Assembly: GCF_018408855.1 (NCBI RefSeq)
Contig: NZ_AP024324.1
Location: 434,001 to 498,000, forward strand
From: Caballeronia sp. NK8
GTDB lineage: Bacteria; Pseudomonadota; Gammaproteobacteria; Burkholderiales; Burkholderiaceae
Length of the DNA stretch: 64,000 nt
Reading direction: 5' to 3'
Shown here piece after piece: positions 35,137 to 43,761 of the stretch; the first letter of the stretch is position 1; every line of letters starts with the position of its first letter. The notes under the pieces are model-generated. The model was not told where the DNA came from, searched no databases, and saw nothing but the letters and a program-made list of their open reading frames with translations. Position numbers and translations under genes: made by a program.

Positions 35137-37443
35137 ATGCCCGAGTGCATGACGAGGAAGAACGTGAATCGCGCCGATCTGCTTGCCCGAAACGGCCGCC
35201 TGGCCATCATTCGCCAGCCGCTCAGCCCGGTCGCCCCCGCGCGGGGCCAGCCGGGAAGCCCTTCGACCTTCGTGCCGGATGTGCCCGAGGTGTTCGTGGC
35301 CGTTCTCGACGACGAAAGCATCCTCGCGTTCAACGGGCATGTGGATCTGGGCACGGGCATTCGCACGTCGCTCGCGCAGATCGTGGCGGAAGAGCTCGAC
35401 GTTCCCGCCGAACGCGTGCGCATGATCCTCGGCTCGACCGCCGCGACGCCGAATCAGGGGCCGACCATCGCCAGCGCCACGATCCAGATATCGGCGGTTC
35501 CGCTTCGCTGCGCGGCGGCGCAGGCACGGCTCGCCCTCCTCGACCTGGCCGCGCAACGCATGGACGTCGCCATCGAGCGCCTCACGGCGGCGAACGGGCG
35601 TGTGTTCCTCAAAGACGCCGATGCCACCGGCGGCTGTACTTTCGGCGAGCTGGTGAAAGACCGGCAGATCACGGCCGAACTCGATACGCAGGTCAAGACG
35701 AAGGACCCGGCCGACTATCGGCTCATCGGCCGTTCGTCGAGACGTGTGGATATGCCTGCCAAAGCCACCGGCCAGCTGACCTTCGTGCACGACGTGCGCG
35801 TGCCCGGCATGCTGCATGGCCGCGTGGTGCGGCCGCCTTACAGCGGCATCGACTCGGGTCCGTTCGTCGGCCGGTCCCTGATTTCGGTCGATGAATCTTC
35901 CGTCGCCGATATCCCCGGACTTCGCGCGGTGGTCGTCGTCGGCGATTTCGTGGGCGTCGTGGCCGAGCGCGAGGAGTTCGCGGCACGCGCCGCGCGCAGA
36001 CTCAAGGTGCAATGGCGCGAAACGCCGGCCCTGACGTCGATGGACGATATCTGGCAAGCCATCTCGAATGCGCCAGCGACGCGCCGGCTTCTGCTCGAAG
36101 AAGGCGATGTCGAACGCGTGCGCGACGCGACAGGCACCACGACCCTTTCGCGCACTTACGTGTGGCCTTATCAGATGCACGGATCCATCGGGCCATCGTG
36201 CGCGGTCGCGGATTACCGCGAGCCCGGCGACGGACGCATCACGGTCTGGTCCGGCACACAGAATCCGGTTTCGTTGCGACATGACCTCGCGAAACTCGTC
36301 GGACGCAGCGAAGCCGACTTCGACATCGAACGCATGGAAGCGGCCGGATGCTACGGCCGCAACTGCGCGGACGATGTCTGCGGCGATGCGCTGCTGCTCT
36401 CACGCGCGGCCGGGCATCCGGTCCGGGTCCAGTTGACGCGTCAGGACGAGCACCTTTGGGAACCCAAGGGCACCGGGCAGGTGATGCAGGTCACGGGCAC
36501 GGTCACGGACAGCGGCGAACTCGTCGGCTACGACTTCTCGACGCGCTATCCGTCCAACGATGCGCCGCTGCTCGCCCTGCTGCTGAGCGGTGTTCAGCCG
36601 GCTGTATCCGGTGTGTTCGAAATGGGCGACCGCACGGCTGTGTCGCCCTACGAGTCGCCGAACCGGCGTTTCGTCTGCGAGGATCTGGCGTCGATCGTGC
36701 GTGCGTCGTGGCTGCGCGGCGTCTCGGCGCTGCCCAATTCGTTCGCCCACGACGCGTTTGCCGATGAGTGCGCGGCGCTGACGGGCACCGACCCGCTCGA
36801 GTATCGCATCCGGCATCTGAGGGACGATCGGGCGATCGACCTCCTGCGCGCCGTCGCTCAGCGCGCCGGCTGGCAGGCTCGGCCAGAGCGTATCGAGAAG
36901 CACGGCCGCCTCGTGCGCGGACGGGGCATCGCCTACGCGCGCTATGTGCATAGCCGCTTTCCCGGCTTCGGCGCGGCGTGGGCTGCGTGGATCGTCGATC
37001 TCATGGTCGACAGATTGAGTGGCGAGATCACCGTCGAGCGCGTCGTGATCGGACAGGACACGGGCACGATGATCAACCCGGATGGCGTGCGTCACCAGAT
37101 TCACGGCAATGTGATCCAGGTGCTGAGCCGTTCATTGAAAGAGCGCGTGCGTTTCAGCGAAGGCAGGACCGCTGCGCGCGACTGGTCCAGCTACCCGATA
37201 CTCACCTTCGCCGAGGTGCCCGCGATCGACGTGGTGCTCATGCCCCGGCAAGGCGAACCGCCGATGGGTGCGGGCGAATCGGCTTCGGTGCCCGGCCCTG
37301 CCGCGCTGGCCAACGCCGTCTTCGATGCAACCGGCGTGCGATTCTTCGCCCCGCCGTACACGCCGGACGCCATCCGCGCCGGTCTGGACGAAGCCGGGCG
37401 GCGCTACACGTCGAACGAGGACGCTCGCACCGTTTCCTCTTAG
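35137..37443 (+). CDS. molybdopterin-binding large subunit of nicotinate dehydrogenase (xanthine oxidase family)
   Basis: A 768-residue Moco subunit with a full set of domains: an N-terminal part with FNGHVDLGTGIRTSLAQIVAEEL, the cofactor region with TPNQGPTIASATIQ, and the C-terminal PPMGAGESASVPGPAAL, whose GAGES carries the catalytic Glu. It has no heme or iron-sulfur motif, so it needs NicA and the cytochrome subunit encoded 6-10 kb away. It is last in the nicE-D-X-F operon. The start is uncertain: ATG 35137, ATG 35149 or GTG 35164, the last with the best ribosome site (AGGA). NicB of P. putida joins Moco and cytochrome parts in one chain. Confidence 0.85.
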   Translation: MPECMTRKNVNRADLLARNGRLAIIRQPLSPVAPARGQPGSPSTFVPDVPEVFVAVLDDESILAFNGHVDLGTGIRTSLAQIVAEELDVPAERVRMILGSTAATPNQGPTIASATIQISAVPLRCAAAQARLALLDLAAQRMDVAIERLTAANGRVFLKDADATGGCTFGELVKDRQITAELDTQVKTKDPADYRLIGRSSRRVDMPAKATGQLTFVHDVRVPGMLHGRVVRPPYSGIDSGPFVGRSLISVDESSVADIPGLRAVVVVGDFVGVVAEREEFAARAARRLKVQWRETPALTSMDDIWQAISNAPATRRLLLEEGDVERVRDATGTTTLSRTYVWPYQMHGSIGPSCAVADYREPGDGRITVWSGTQNPVSLRHDLAKLVGRSEADFDIERMEAAGCYGRNCADDVCGDALLLSRAAGHPVRVQLTRQDEHLWEPKGTGQVMQVTGTVTDSGELVGYDFSTRYPSNDAPLLALLLSGVQPAVSGVFEMGDRTAVSPYESPNRRFVCEDLASIVRASWLRGVSALPNSFAHDAFADECAALTGTDPLEYRIRHLRDDRAIDLLRAVAQRAGWQARPERIEKHGRLVRGRGIAYARYVHSRFPGFGAAWAAWIVDLMVDRLSGEITVERVVIGQDTGTMINPDGVRHQIHGNVIQVLSRSLKERVRFSEGRTAARDWSSYPILTFAEVPAIDVVLMPRQGEPPMGAGESASVPGPAALANAVFDATGVRFFAPPYTPDAIRAGLDEAGRRYTSNEDARTVSS

Positions 37444-37460
37444 CGAGCCGTCGGCGGCGA

Positions 37461-37904
37461 TCAGCTTTCGTCGAGTTCGAGCATCTTGCGCAGCAAGTAC
37501 TGCAGCGCCACCCGCTCGCCCGGATTGAGCTTGCCGTAGGTGCGCTCCGTGACCTGCGCGGCGAACGGCACGGTCGCGTCGATCAGCGCTTCCCCCTGGG
37601 GCGTGGCGTTCACCACCAGCTTGCGGCCATCCGTCGGGTCCGGCACGACTTGCACCAGCGCGCGCGCCTTGAGGCGATCGACGACGCCACGGATCGTCGC
37701 CTGGTCGATCGCCGTCGTCTTGACGATGTCGTTGAGCGAACATCCCCTGCTCTCCTTGACCGCGGACAACGCCACGAACTGCGCGGCGGTCAGTTGCGAA
37801 TCGGGAATCGCCTCCTGAAAGATCGCGACGTGGCGCTGATACGCACGACGCAACAGGTGACCGATCTGGTCATGAAAGTCGTAATCGTCGTTGGGAAGCG
37901 ACAT
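37461..37904 (-). CDS. nicR: MarR-family regulator of the nicotinate cluster (NicR-like)
   Basis: A 147-residue MarR protein. The winged helix region is LTAAQFVALSAV through CSLNDIVKTTAIDQATIRGVVDRLKARALV, with the wing PDPTDGRKLVVNATPQG. NicR of P. putida is a MarR repressor relieved by 6-hydroxynicotinate; position, family and the shared inverted repeats at all nic promoters support the same role here. The start is set at the ATG at 37904 (MSLPNDDYDF); longer in-frame starts upstream have no protein character. It is convergent with the Moco subunit gene and divergent from the transporter. Confidence 0.85.
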   Translation of the reverse strand: MSLPNDDYDFHDQIGHLLRRAYQRHVAIFQEAIPDSQLTAAQFVALSAVKESRGCSLNDIVKTTAIDQATIRGVVDRLKARALVQVVPDPTDGRKLVVNATPQGEALIDATVPFAAQVTERTYGKLNPGERVALQYLLRKMLELDES

Positions 37905-38098
37905 ATCCGGAGAGGCGGTTTCAAAAGAGTGAGGCGCGTGGCGACGCGCTTGCAGGGCTTCCATTTTAACGGACCGACTCCGAAGCAAGATTCGATGATC
38001 GACGGCGGCCGACGAAAGGGCCACCGCGGCGTGTTGCGCCACCTCGACGACACCTGCACGAAGATGGTGCCGGTGATTGTCGTCTCGGTGCATATTTG

Positions 38099-38110
38099 AG
38101 CGCATACGCT
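38099..38110. promoter_or_regulatory. nic operator copy upstream of nicR
   Basis: AGCGCATACGCT is a copy of the 12-base nic repeat, 195 bases upstream of the nicR start, in the 458-base nicR/transporter region. It suggests autoregulation through a long leader. Confidence 0.5.
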
Positions 38111-38267
38111 TAATATCTGTGCGAAATTAATTTTCATCCATGGGGTTTTACCCCTGTCGTGGCGATGTCCAGCATCGCGAGCATAATTGCTATACGAAGC
38201 AGTAACACGTAATTTCGCGGCTCTCTTCCCGCCGCGCGGACCGCAAACGGCTCTTAGGGTAATTTCT

Positions 38268-38279
38268 AGCGTGTACGCT
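38268..38279. promoter_or_regulatory. nic operator copy upstream of the transporter gene
   Basis: AGCGTGTACGCT is the most symmetric copy of the nic repeat, 84 bases upstream of the MFS gene. TGTATT directly after it could be a -10, and a TGCTATACA extended -10-like run lies at 38291-38299. Confidence 0.5.
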
Positions 38280-38362
38280 GTATTTTGACATGCTATACAG
38301 GATCCTGCGGACGCAAAACACATGTTTTCGTCAAGGAACCTTCACCTAACCAGGGTCGCCCC

Positions 38363-39667
38363 ATGTCAACTGTTCAATCTGGCGTAAGCATCGCGTCGAG
38401 AGACACGCATCAAGAGCTATACCGGAAGGTCACGTTTCGCCTCATCACGCTGTTCTGCCTGTGTTATTTCGCGGCGTACCTGGACCGCGTGAACATCGGT
38501 CTGGCAAAGCTTCAGATGCTCGACGCATTGAAGTTCGGCGATGCCGTCTACGGACTCGGCGCGGGTCTGTTCTTCGTCGGCTACGTGCTGTTCGAAGTCC
38601 CGAGCAATCTCATCCTTCAGCGCGTGGGCGCGAAGTTCTGGATTGCGCGCATCATGATCACGTGGGGTCTGTTGTCGGGCGCGACGATGTTCGTGCATAC
38701 GCCGATGCAGTTCTACATCGTGCGATTCCTGCTGGGCGTGGCCGAAGCAGGCTTCCTGCCGGGCGTGCTGCTCTACCTCACGCAGTGGTATCCGGATGCG
38801 CGGCGTGCACGGATCGTGGCGCTGTTCATGGTCGGCCTGCCGATGTCGAGCATGGTCGGCAGCCCGATCTCCGGCTGGATCATGCGCTTCTTCGATGGCA
38901 CGCATGGACTCGGCGGCTGGCAATGGCTCTTTCTGCTCGAAGCATTGCCTTCCATCCTGCTGGGCTTCGCGGTGCTGCGCTGGCTGCCGAACACCATCGA
39001 ATCGGCGAAGTGGCTGACCGACGATGAAAAGAAGACGCTGCGCGCGGAACTCGTCGAGGAAGGGGCGGAGCACAAGAGCCACAAGCTGAGCGAAGCCTTC
39101 TCCAACCGTAAGGTGTGGTCGCTCGGGCTCATCGATCTGTGTGTGCTGCTGGGCCTGTACGCCTTGAGCTTCTGGCTGCCGACCATTCTTCGTGACACGG
39201 GCGTCACGGACTCGTATCACATCGGCTGGCTGATGGTCATTCCGAACGCCGCCGCCGTGGTCGGCACCTTGCTGTGCGGATCGAGCTCGGACCGGGCGCG
39301 CGAGCGGCGCTGGCATATCGTCGTGCCATTCGCCGTGGCTGCGGCTGCGCTGGTGGTCGCCGGTGCGACGACGCCGAGTACCGCGATGACCGTCGTGCTC
39401 TTCTCGCTCGTGAATGCAGGCGCTGCAGCAGCGATGCCCGTGGTATGGGCGCTTCCTTCGACGTTTCTCCGGGGCACAGCGGCGGCCGGCGGAATTGCTT
39501 TTGCGTGCTCGATTGCGAACGTGGGTGGCTTCGGAAGCACGTATCTCATCGGCTATCTTCGCGACACGTTCCACACGCAAAGCGCCGGGCTCTACGCGTT
39601 CGCCGCGTTCATCCTGTTCGGTTGCGCGCTGGCGCTCGCATTCCCGAAGAAGCTGGTCAATCGTTGA
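38363..39667 (+). CDS. nicT: MFS transporter of the nicotinate cluster (ACS family, NicT-like)
   Basis: A 434-residue, roughly 12-helix transporter. YLDRVNIGLAKLQML is the ACS-family helix 1, and VLFEVPSNLILQRVGAKFWIARIMITWG in part covers helix 2-3 with motif A. It resembles tartrate/phthalate-type and nicotinate-type MFS carriers; the nic operator upstream and the adjacent nicR make nicotinate, or 6-hydroxynicotinate, the expected substrate. The ATG at 38363 is chosen from the family N-terminus; the in-frame region upstream is promoter DNA. The symbol is by context. Confidence 0.8.
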   Translation: MSTVQSGVSIASRDTHQELYRKVTFRLITLFCLCYFAAYLDRVNIGLAKLQMLDALKFGDAVYGLGAGLFFVGYVLFEVPSNLILQRVGAKFWIARIMITWGLLSGATMFVHTPMQFYIVRFLLGVAEAGFLPGVLLYLTQWYPDARRARIVALFMVGLPMSSMVGSPISGWIMRFFDGTHGLGGWQWLFLLEALPSILLGFAVLRWLPNTIESAKWLTDDEKKTLRAELVEEGAEHKSHKLSEAFSNRKVWSLGLIDLCVLLGLYALSFWLPTILRDTGVTDSYHIGWLMVIPNAAAVVGTLLCGSSSDRARERRWHIVVPFAVAAAALVVAGATTPSTAMTVVLFSLVNAGAAAAMPVVWALPSTFLRGTAAAGGIAFACSIANVGGFGSTYLIGYLRDTFHTQSAGLYAFAAFILFGCALALAFPKKLVNR

Positions 39668-39837
39668 CTCGGCTGCACTCGAAACCCCAGGACGGCACAA
39701 GGTCACCGCGCTCCTTCACGACCTTCGTCACGACGTACGTGAAGCAGCGACTCGATCCCGAGACCTTCGGTGAGCAGACCATCCATGAAGCGCTGGTAAT
39801 GATCGATGTCGCGGGAAACGACGCCAGGAAGGCTCAT
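39657..39837 (-). pseudogene. frameshifted C-terminal remnant of an Lrp/AsnC-family regulator
   Basis: Two minus-strand frames join into an Lrp ligand-binding tail. From the ATG at 39837 the frame reads GVVSRDIDHYQRFMDGLLTEGLGIES, like the Lrp segment RVVxRDLDxYQRFL. About 80 bases on, the reading continues in another frame as FTYVVTKVVKERGDLVPSWGFE, matching the ending TxVVxKVVKETTxLP. No helix-turn-helix part is found upstream. The end overlaps the last bases of the transporter gene. It is a broken relic, not a working gene. Confidence 0.55.
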
Positions 39838-40052
39838 TGAGGGAGGACACCATGAACGATCCATGTTTGCCCTCGCGCACCGAAAGGGTTTGAGTCGAAC
39901 TGGAAGCCGGCATCACATTGATGCAGCGCCTCGCTGTACGCATTGCGTTTCCTTCCGTCACCCGTCGAATAGTATGCATGCGCGTGTACGTCACGACAGT
40001 TCAGCGTCTCGTCTTCATGAAAGCGCGGGAGAGGCAAGCTGCCCATTGCCAA
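39834..40052 (-). CDS. possible small hypothetical protein
   Basis: A 72-codon frame starts at TTG 40052 (or ATG 40046) behind a good AGGGAGG site. The product is polar, with RFHEDETLNCRDVHAHAYYS and FQFDSNPFGARGQTWIVHGV, and has no signal peptide or helix bundle. I do not recognise it. It overlaps the Lrp remnant by four bases and may itself be part of decayed DNA. Apart from this and the remnant, the 446-base gap before the DASS transporter shows nothing. Confidence 0.25.
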   Translation of the reverse strand: MAMGSLPLPRFHEDETLNCRDVHAHAYYSTGDGRKRNAYSEALHQCDAGFQFDSNPFGARGQTWIVHGVLPQ

Positions 40053-40113
40053 ATGGACCTCCCTGAACTATGTTCCAGCGGACGCGAACAACTATTCCGG
40101 GAAGGATCGCAGA

Positions 40114-41619
40114 ATGCTCACGAGACTAAAAGCGACGTTCCGCTATTTCAACAACGTTGTTCCGTTCCGACTTGGCCCCGCGCTGATCACGACGGCCGTG
40201 CTTGTAACATTGCTGCTGTTACCCGTGCCCGAAGGGCTGAAGCCCAAGGCCTGGGGCCTCGTTGCCATATTTCTGACAACAATCGTCGCGATCATTTTAA
40301 AGGTCATGCCGATCGGGGTCATGGCGGTGATGGCAATCGTAGTTCTCTCGCTGTCACAGGTGACCTCGACCTCGTCCAAGGGGGCGATCGCCGATGCGCT
40401 GACCGCCTTCGACAGTCCGCTGATCTGGTTGATCGTGGTGGCCATCCTGATCTCCCGCGGGCTGAAGAAGACTGGTCTGGGCAGCCGCATCGGCCTGATA
40501 TTCATCTCACTGATCGGCAAGCGCACGGTAGGCATCGGCTATGGTCTGGCCGTCTGTGAACTGGTGCTGGCGCCGTTCACACCGAGCAATACCGCGCGCG
40601 GTGGAGGTATCGTGCATCCGGTCATGAAGTCGATAGCCAACGCGTTCGACTCGGATCCGGCCAAGGGCACCGAGGGCAAGGTCGGCACCTACCTGGCGAT
40701 GGTCAACTATCACGCCAACCCGATCACTTCGGCGATGTTTCTGACCGCCACCGCGCCCAATCCGCTGGTGGTGGACTACATCGCCAAGGCGACCAGTCAG
40801 AGCCTGCATCTGACCTGGACGAGCTGGGCGCTGTGCATGCTGCTGCCCGGCCTGCTATGCCTGCTGGTCATGCCACTTGTGATCTATGTGCTGGCGCCGC
40901 CGCAAATCCATGCCACACCCAATGCAGTAGCGTACGCCCGCGCCGAACTGGCTAAGATGGGTCCCATGTCACCGAAGGAACTGGTCATGTCGGGGACCTT
41001 CGCGCTGCTACTGCTGCTCTGGGCCGACGTGCCGGCGATGGTGTTCGGTACGTCGTTCGTCCTGGATCCGACAGTGGTCGCCTTTGTCGGCCTGTTTCTG
41101 CTGATCATCACCGGCACCATTGACTGGGACGATGTGCTGTCGGAGAAGAGCGCCTGGGACACGCTGGTGTGGTTTGGCGCGCTGATCATGCTGGCCGAGC
41201 AACTGAACAAGCAAGGCGTGATCACCTGGTTCTCGGAAGCCATGAAGGGCGCGATCGTTGCCAGCGGCATCGGCTGGGGCGCCACTGCCACGATCCTGGT
41301 ACTGGCCTTCGTTCTTTCACACTACCTGTTCGCCAGCACGACAGCGCACATCAGTGCGATGATGCTCGCCTTCCTGACGGTCGGGGTGCACCTGATTCCA
41401 CCTGAATATGTGGCGCCGTTCATGCTGATGATGGCGGCCGGCTCGGCGATCATGATGACGCTGACCCACTATGCGACGGGCACCTCGCCGATCATCTTCG
41501 GTAGCGGCTACGTCACGATGGGTACCTGGTGGCGCGTCGGTTTTGTGATGTGTGTGGTGGAGCTGCTGATCTTCGCGGTGGTCGGCAGCCTCTGGTGGAA
41601 GATGCTTGGCTTCTGGTGA
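40114..41619 (+). CDS. DASS-family anion (dicarboxylate/tricarboxylate) transporter
   Basis: A 501-residue inner-membrane protein of the divalent anion:sodium symporter family (CitT/TtdT/2-oxoglutarate-malate translocator branch). Family signatures are LAPFTPSNTARGGGIVHPVM (the SNT motif that binds a carboxylate), NYHANPITSAMFLTATAPNP and the C-terminal second SNT-like LTHYATGTSPIIFGSGY. The ATG at 40114 has AAGGA eight bases upstream. It stands alone beside regulator debris, and its codon choice (more CTA, GTA and CTG runs) feels slightly different from its neighbours, so recent acquisition is possible. The substrate could be fumarate, malate or a similar acid. Confidence 0.85.
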   Translation: MLTRLKATFRYFNNVVPFRLGPALITTAVLVTLLLLPVPEGLKPKAWGLVAIFLTTIVAIILKVMPIGVMAVMAIVVLSLSQVTSTSSKGAIADALTAFDSPLIWLIVVAILISRGLKKTGLGSRIGLIFISLIGKRTVGIGYGLAVCELVLAPFTPSNTARGGGIVHPVMKSIANAFDSDPAKGTEGKVGTYLAMVNYHANPITSAMFLTATAPNPLVVDYIAKATSQSLHLTWTSWALCMLLPGLLCLLVMPLVIYVLAPPQIHATPNAVAYARAELAKMGPMSPKELVMSGTFALLLLLWADVPAMVFGTSFVLDPTVVAFVGLFLLIITGTIDWDDVLSEKSAWDTLVWFGALIMLAEQLNKQGVITWFSEAMKGAIVASGIGWGATATILVLAFVLSHYLFASTTAHISAMMLAFLTVGVHLIPPEYVAPFMLMMAAGSAIMMTLTHYATGTSPIIFGSGYVTMGTWWRVGFVMCVVELLIFAVVGSLWWKMLGFW

Positions 41620-41691
41620 AGCCGTAGTCGTCCTGCTTCCGCCTGCTTACCGCATGGGCGCCGGTCCGCTGACTCGCCGGAGCTGCCAACG

Positions 41692-41734
41692 AAAAAACGG
41701 GCGGCGAGCAGCCTCGAAAGCCGCTCCCCGCCCG
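41692..41734 (-). terminator. rho-independent terminator of the curli operon
   Basis: Read on the minus strand, a GC-rich stem (41734-41698, outer arms CGGGCGG and CCGCCCG) is followed by TTTTTT (41697-41692), 25 bases past the major curlin stop. It is a textbook terminator. Confidence 0.85.
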
Positions 41735-41758
41735 TGCATGGCTCAGTTCGCGTCGTGC

Positions 41759-43033
41759 TTACTTCTGAACGATGTTCGCCTTGTTGAACGCACCGGCCTG
41801 ATTGACGACCGTCGCATTGCCCACGCCGCTTTGTGACGTCGTAGCCGTGTTGGCGAAGCCGACTTGCGTGATCAATGCCGTGTTGTACGAACCCGCTTGC
41901 GAAGCGTTCGCGCTGTTGAGGTCGCCGACTTGCGCGATGGTCAGATCTTCCTTCGCGCCCGACTGCGATGCCTTGATGTCGTTGTAGCCGCCGAGCTGGC
42001 CGGCCAGCAGCGTGGATTCGAACGCGGCCTGCTGCGTCAGATCCATCTTGTTGTGCCCGCCGATTTGTGCCGCGATGACGGTGTTGCCGCTTCCGTAGTT
42101 CTGGCGCGCGGCTGCCTTGTTGGTGTCGCCGTCCTGAATCAGGAGCGCCGTGTCGTTCGACGAACGGATCTGGTCGACATAGCCTTCGTTGTATTGCGAG
42201 CCGGTCTGGATGATCGTCGTCGTATCGTTGGTGGCGAAGCTCTGGTTGATCTGAGCGTAGTGCGGTGCGTTCGCGCCGCTCTGTACGATCGTATTGGTGT
42301 TGTTGCCGCCGTATTCCGAGTGGATGCGCGAACGTGCCGCGTCGCTTTCCTTGATCGACGCGTGATCGCCCACTTCCGACCATTGCTCGATCGTCGCGTC
42401 CGTGCCACCGCCCGTTTGCTCGACGCGCGCATGGTTGTAGCCGCCGTCACGCTGCTCGATCGTCGCGATGCCCGCCTTGTTGCCTTGCAGGATGTCGACC
42501 GTGTTGGCGACCGTGTTGGTCTGCGTGACCGTCGCCTTGGCGCCGTCGGTCTGGCCCGAGGTCATGCCCGTGCCCTGATCGATGTTGACCGTGTTGTAGG
42601 CCGAGCCGTTGCGGGTGATCGAAGCCGTCGCGTTCTTGCCGGCTTGCTTGACCGTATCGGTGTCGTACATCGACGACGTTTGCGAGATCGTCGCGGTGAG
42701 GCTGTTGCCGTTTTGGCGGACCGTCGTGTTCTCGCCGACCGTCTGCTTTTGCGTGACGGTCGCGTTCAGCTTCGACGCACCCTTGCCGTTCGCGGTCTGC
42801 TTGATATCGGTGACGTTGTAGCCGCCCGCGTCCGAGCTGACGCTGGCGTTCGCGCCGTCCGCGGTTTGCAGCACGTTCACCTTGTCGTTGTGCGAATTCG
42901 TCTGCGTCACACCTGCGGTGTTGCCATTGCCGAACTGGTTGACCGTTGCGCCTTCGAAGCTCGAATCAGCGAATGCCGACGTCGAAGCCAGTGCTGCCAG
43001 ACCCATAGCGATAGTGATTGCCTTGACTTTCAT
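41759..43033 (-). CDS. csgA: major curlin-like amyloid protein, extended
   Basis: A 424-residue secreted protein: signal peptide (about 1-22, ending AFA), then about 17 degenerate curlin repeats of the type Q-x-G-x-x-N-x-A-x-x-x-Q, for example IAQVGDLNSANASQAG and ITQVGFANTATTSQSG. E. coli CsgA has five repeats in 151 residues, so this chain is about three times longer. The C-terminal repeats are the most regular; the middle is rich in Asn, Thr, Asp and Gln. It should form the curli fibre outside the cell after export through CsgG. Last gene of csgE-F-G-B-A, followed by a strong terminator. The symbol is by role. Confidence 0.8.
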   Translation of the reverse strand: MKVKAITIAMGLAALASTSAFADSSFEGATVNQFGNGNTAGVTQTNSHNDKVNVLQTADGANASVSSDAGGYNVTDIKQTANGKGASKLNATVTQKQTVGENTTVRQNGNSLTATISQTSSMYDTDTVKQAGKNATASITRNGSAYNTVNIDQGTGMTSGQTDGAKATVTQTNTVANTVDILQGNKAGIATIEQRDGGYNHARVEQTGGGTDATIEQWSEVGDHASIKESDAARSRIHSEYGGNNTNTIVQSGANAPHYAQINQSFATNDTTTIIQTGSQYNEGYVDQIRSSNDTALLIQDGDTNKAAARQNYGSGNTVIAAQIGGHNKMDLTQQAAFESTLLAGQLGGYNDIKASQSGAKEDLTIAQVGDLNSANASQAGSYNTALITQVGFANTATTSQSGVGNATVVNQAGAFNKANIVQK

Positions 43034-43192
43034 TTTTATGCCTCGTTGATTGATGTTTTATTTACAGCAATTCGTAACCCTAAAGGTCGCCAGCCCCCGC
43101 CGACGACCGATTCCACCCTACCCACCACATTCACACTGAAATCAAACTTCCTGGCCCCCTCGCTCCGGCATATCACCGGGAAGGATCACTGC

Positions 43193-43711
43193 CTACTTCA
43201 TGAGGACTGCCGCCCTCGCACCGCCGGTCTGCGTGACCGACAGTCCCGAGCCATTACGGTTCTGCAGAATGGAAATCTCGTTGTTGGCGCCGAGCTGCGT
43301 CACCTGCGACGACATCGAGTTTCCGATCTGCGTGACCGTTGCTTCATTACCGCTGCCGCTCTGCACCGCGATCGAACGGTTGTACTGTCCCGCCTGATAC
43401 CCGGCGTACTGGTTGGCGACGCCGCTTTGCTGCAGCACCGTCCAGTTATCGTTGCCCGCCTGCGCCGTCGCCGCCGCATTGGCGATGCCCATCTGATTCG
43501 CCATCAGGCCGTTATGTCCGGCCTGGACGGCGTTCAACCGGTTGGCCGTGCCCTGCTGCGATACACGCGCCACCTGTGTCGCACCACCGAAACCCGGCTC
43601 GGGCGGACCGAAGTCCGACACCGACGATAGATCGGCGGCATACACCGCGAGCGATACGGCCGCGCCGAGCGCTGCACACAGCGCGGCTTTCGAGGCGCGC
43701 AGTGATTTCAT
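43193..43711 (-). CDS. csgB: minor curlin/nucleator-like protein
   Basis: A 172-residue secreted protein with a signal peptide (about 1-26, ending VYA), a short linker, and about six curlin repeats (VSQQGTANRLNAVQAG, LQQSGVANQYAGYQAG, VTQLGANNEISILQNR). The short length and place directly before the long curlin gene suit a CsgB-type nucleator anchoring fibres to the cell surface; a second structural curlin is the alternative. The ATG at 43711 has a strong AGGAGGAG site. The 159-base gap before csgA may hold a separate promoter or processing site. Confidence 0.75.
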   Translation of the reverse strand: MKSLRASKAALCAALGAAVSLAVYAADLSSVSDFGPPEPGFGGATQVARVSQQGTANRLNAVQAGHNGLMANQMGIANAAATAQAGNDNWTVLQQSGVANQYAGYQAGQYNRSIAVQSGSGNEATVTQIGNSMSSQVTQLGANNEISILQNRNGSGLSVTQTGGARAAVLMK

Positions 43712-43761
43712 GCTGGTCTCCTCCTGTTCAGTTTCGCTTGGCTACCCATTCGGCAGCCGAT

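Noticed and set aside
33168..35423. 751-codon minus-strand frame across nicX and nicF
   Set aside because: Antisense shadow in high-GC DNA. The plus-strand genes have clear catalytic motifs and tight operon spacing.
41759..43033. Periodic repeats that might suggest a CRISPR array or tandem DNA repeat
   Set aside because: The periodicity is at protein level (curlin repeats); DNA units are degenerate and no constant repeat/spacer pattern exists.
41864..43630. 588-codon open frame opposite the curlin genes
   Set aside because: It is the antisense shadow of the repeat-rich csgA/csgB genes. It is Arg/Asp/Val-rich without domains, while the minus strand has signal peptides, ribosome sites and curlin repeats.
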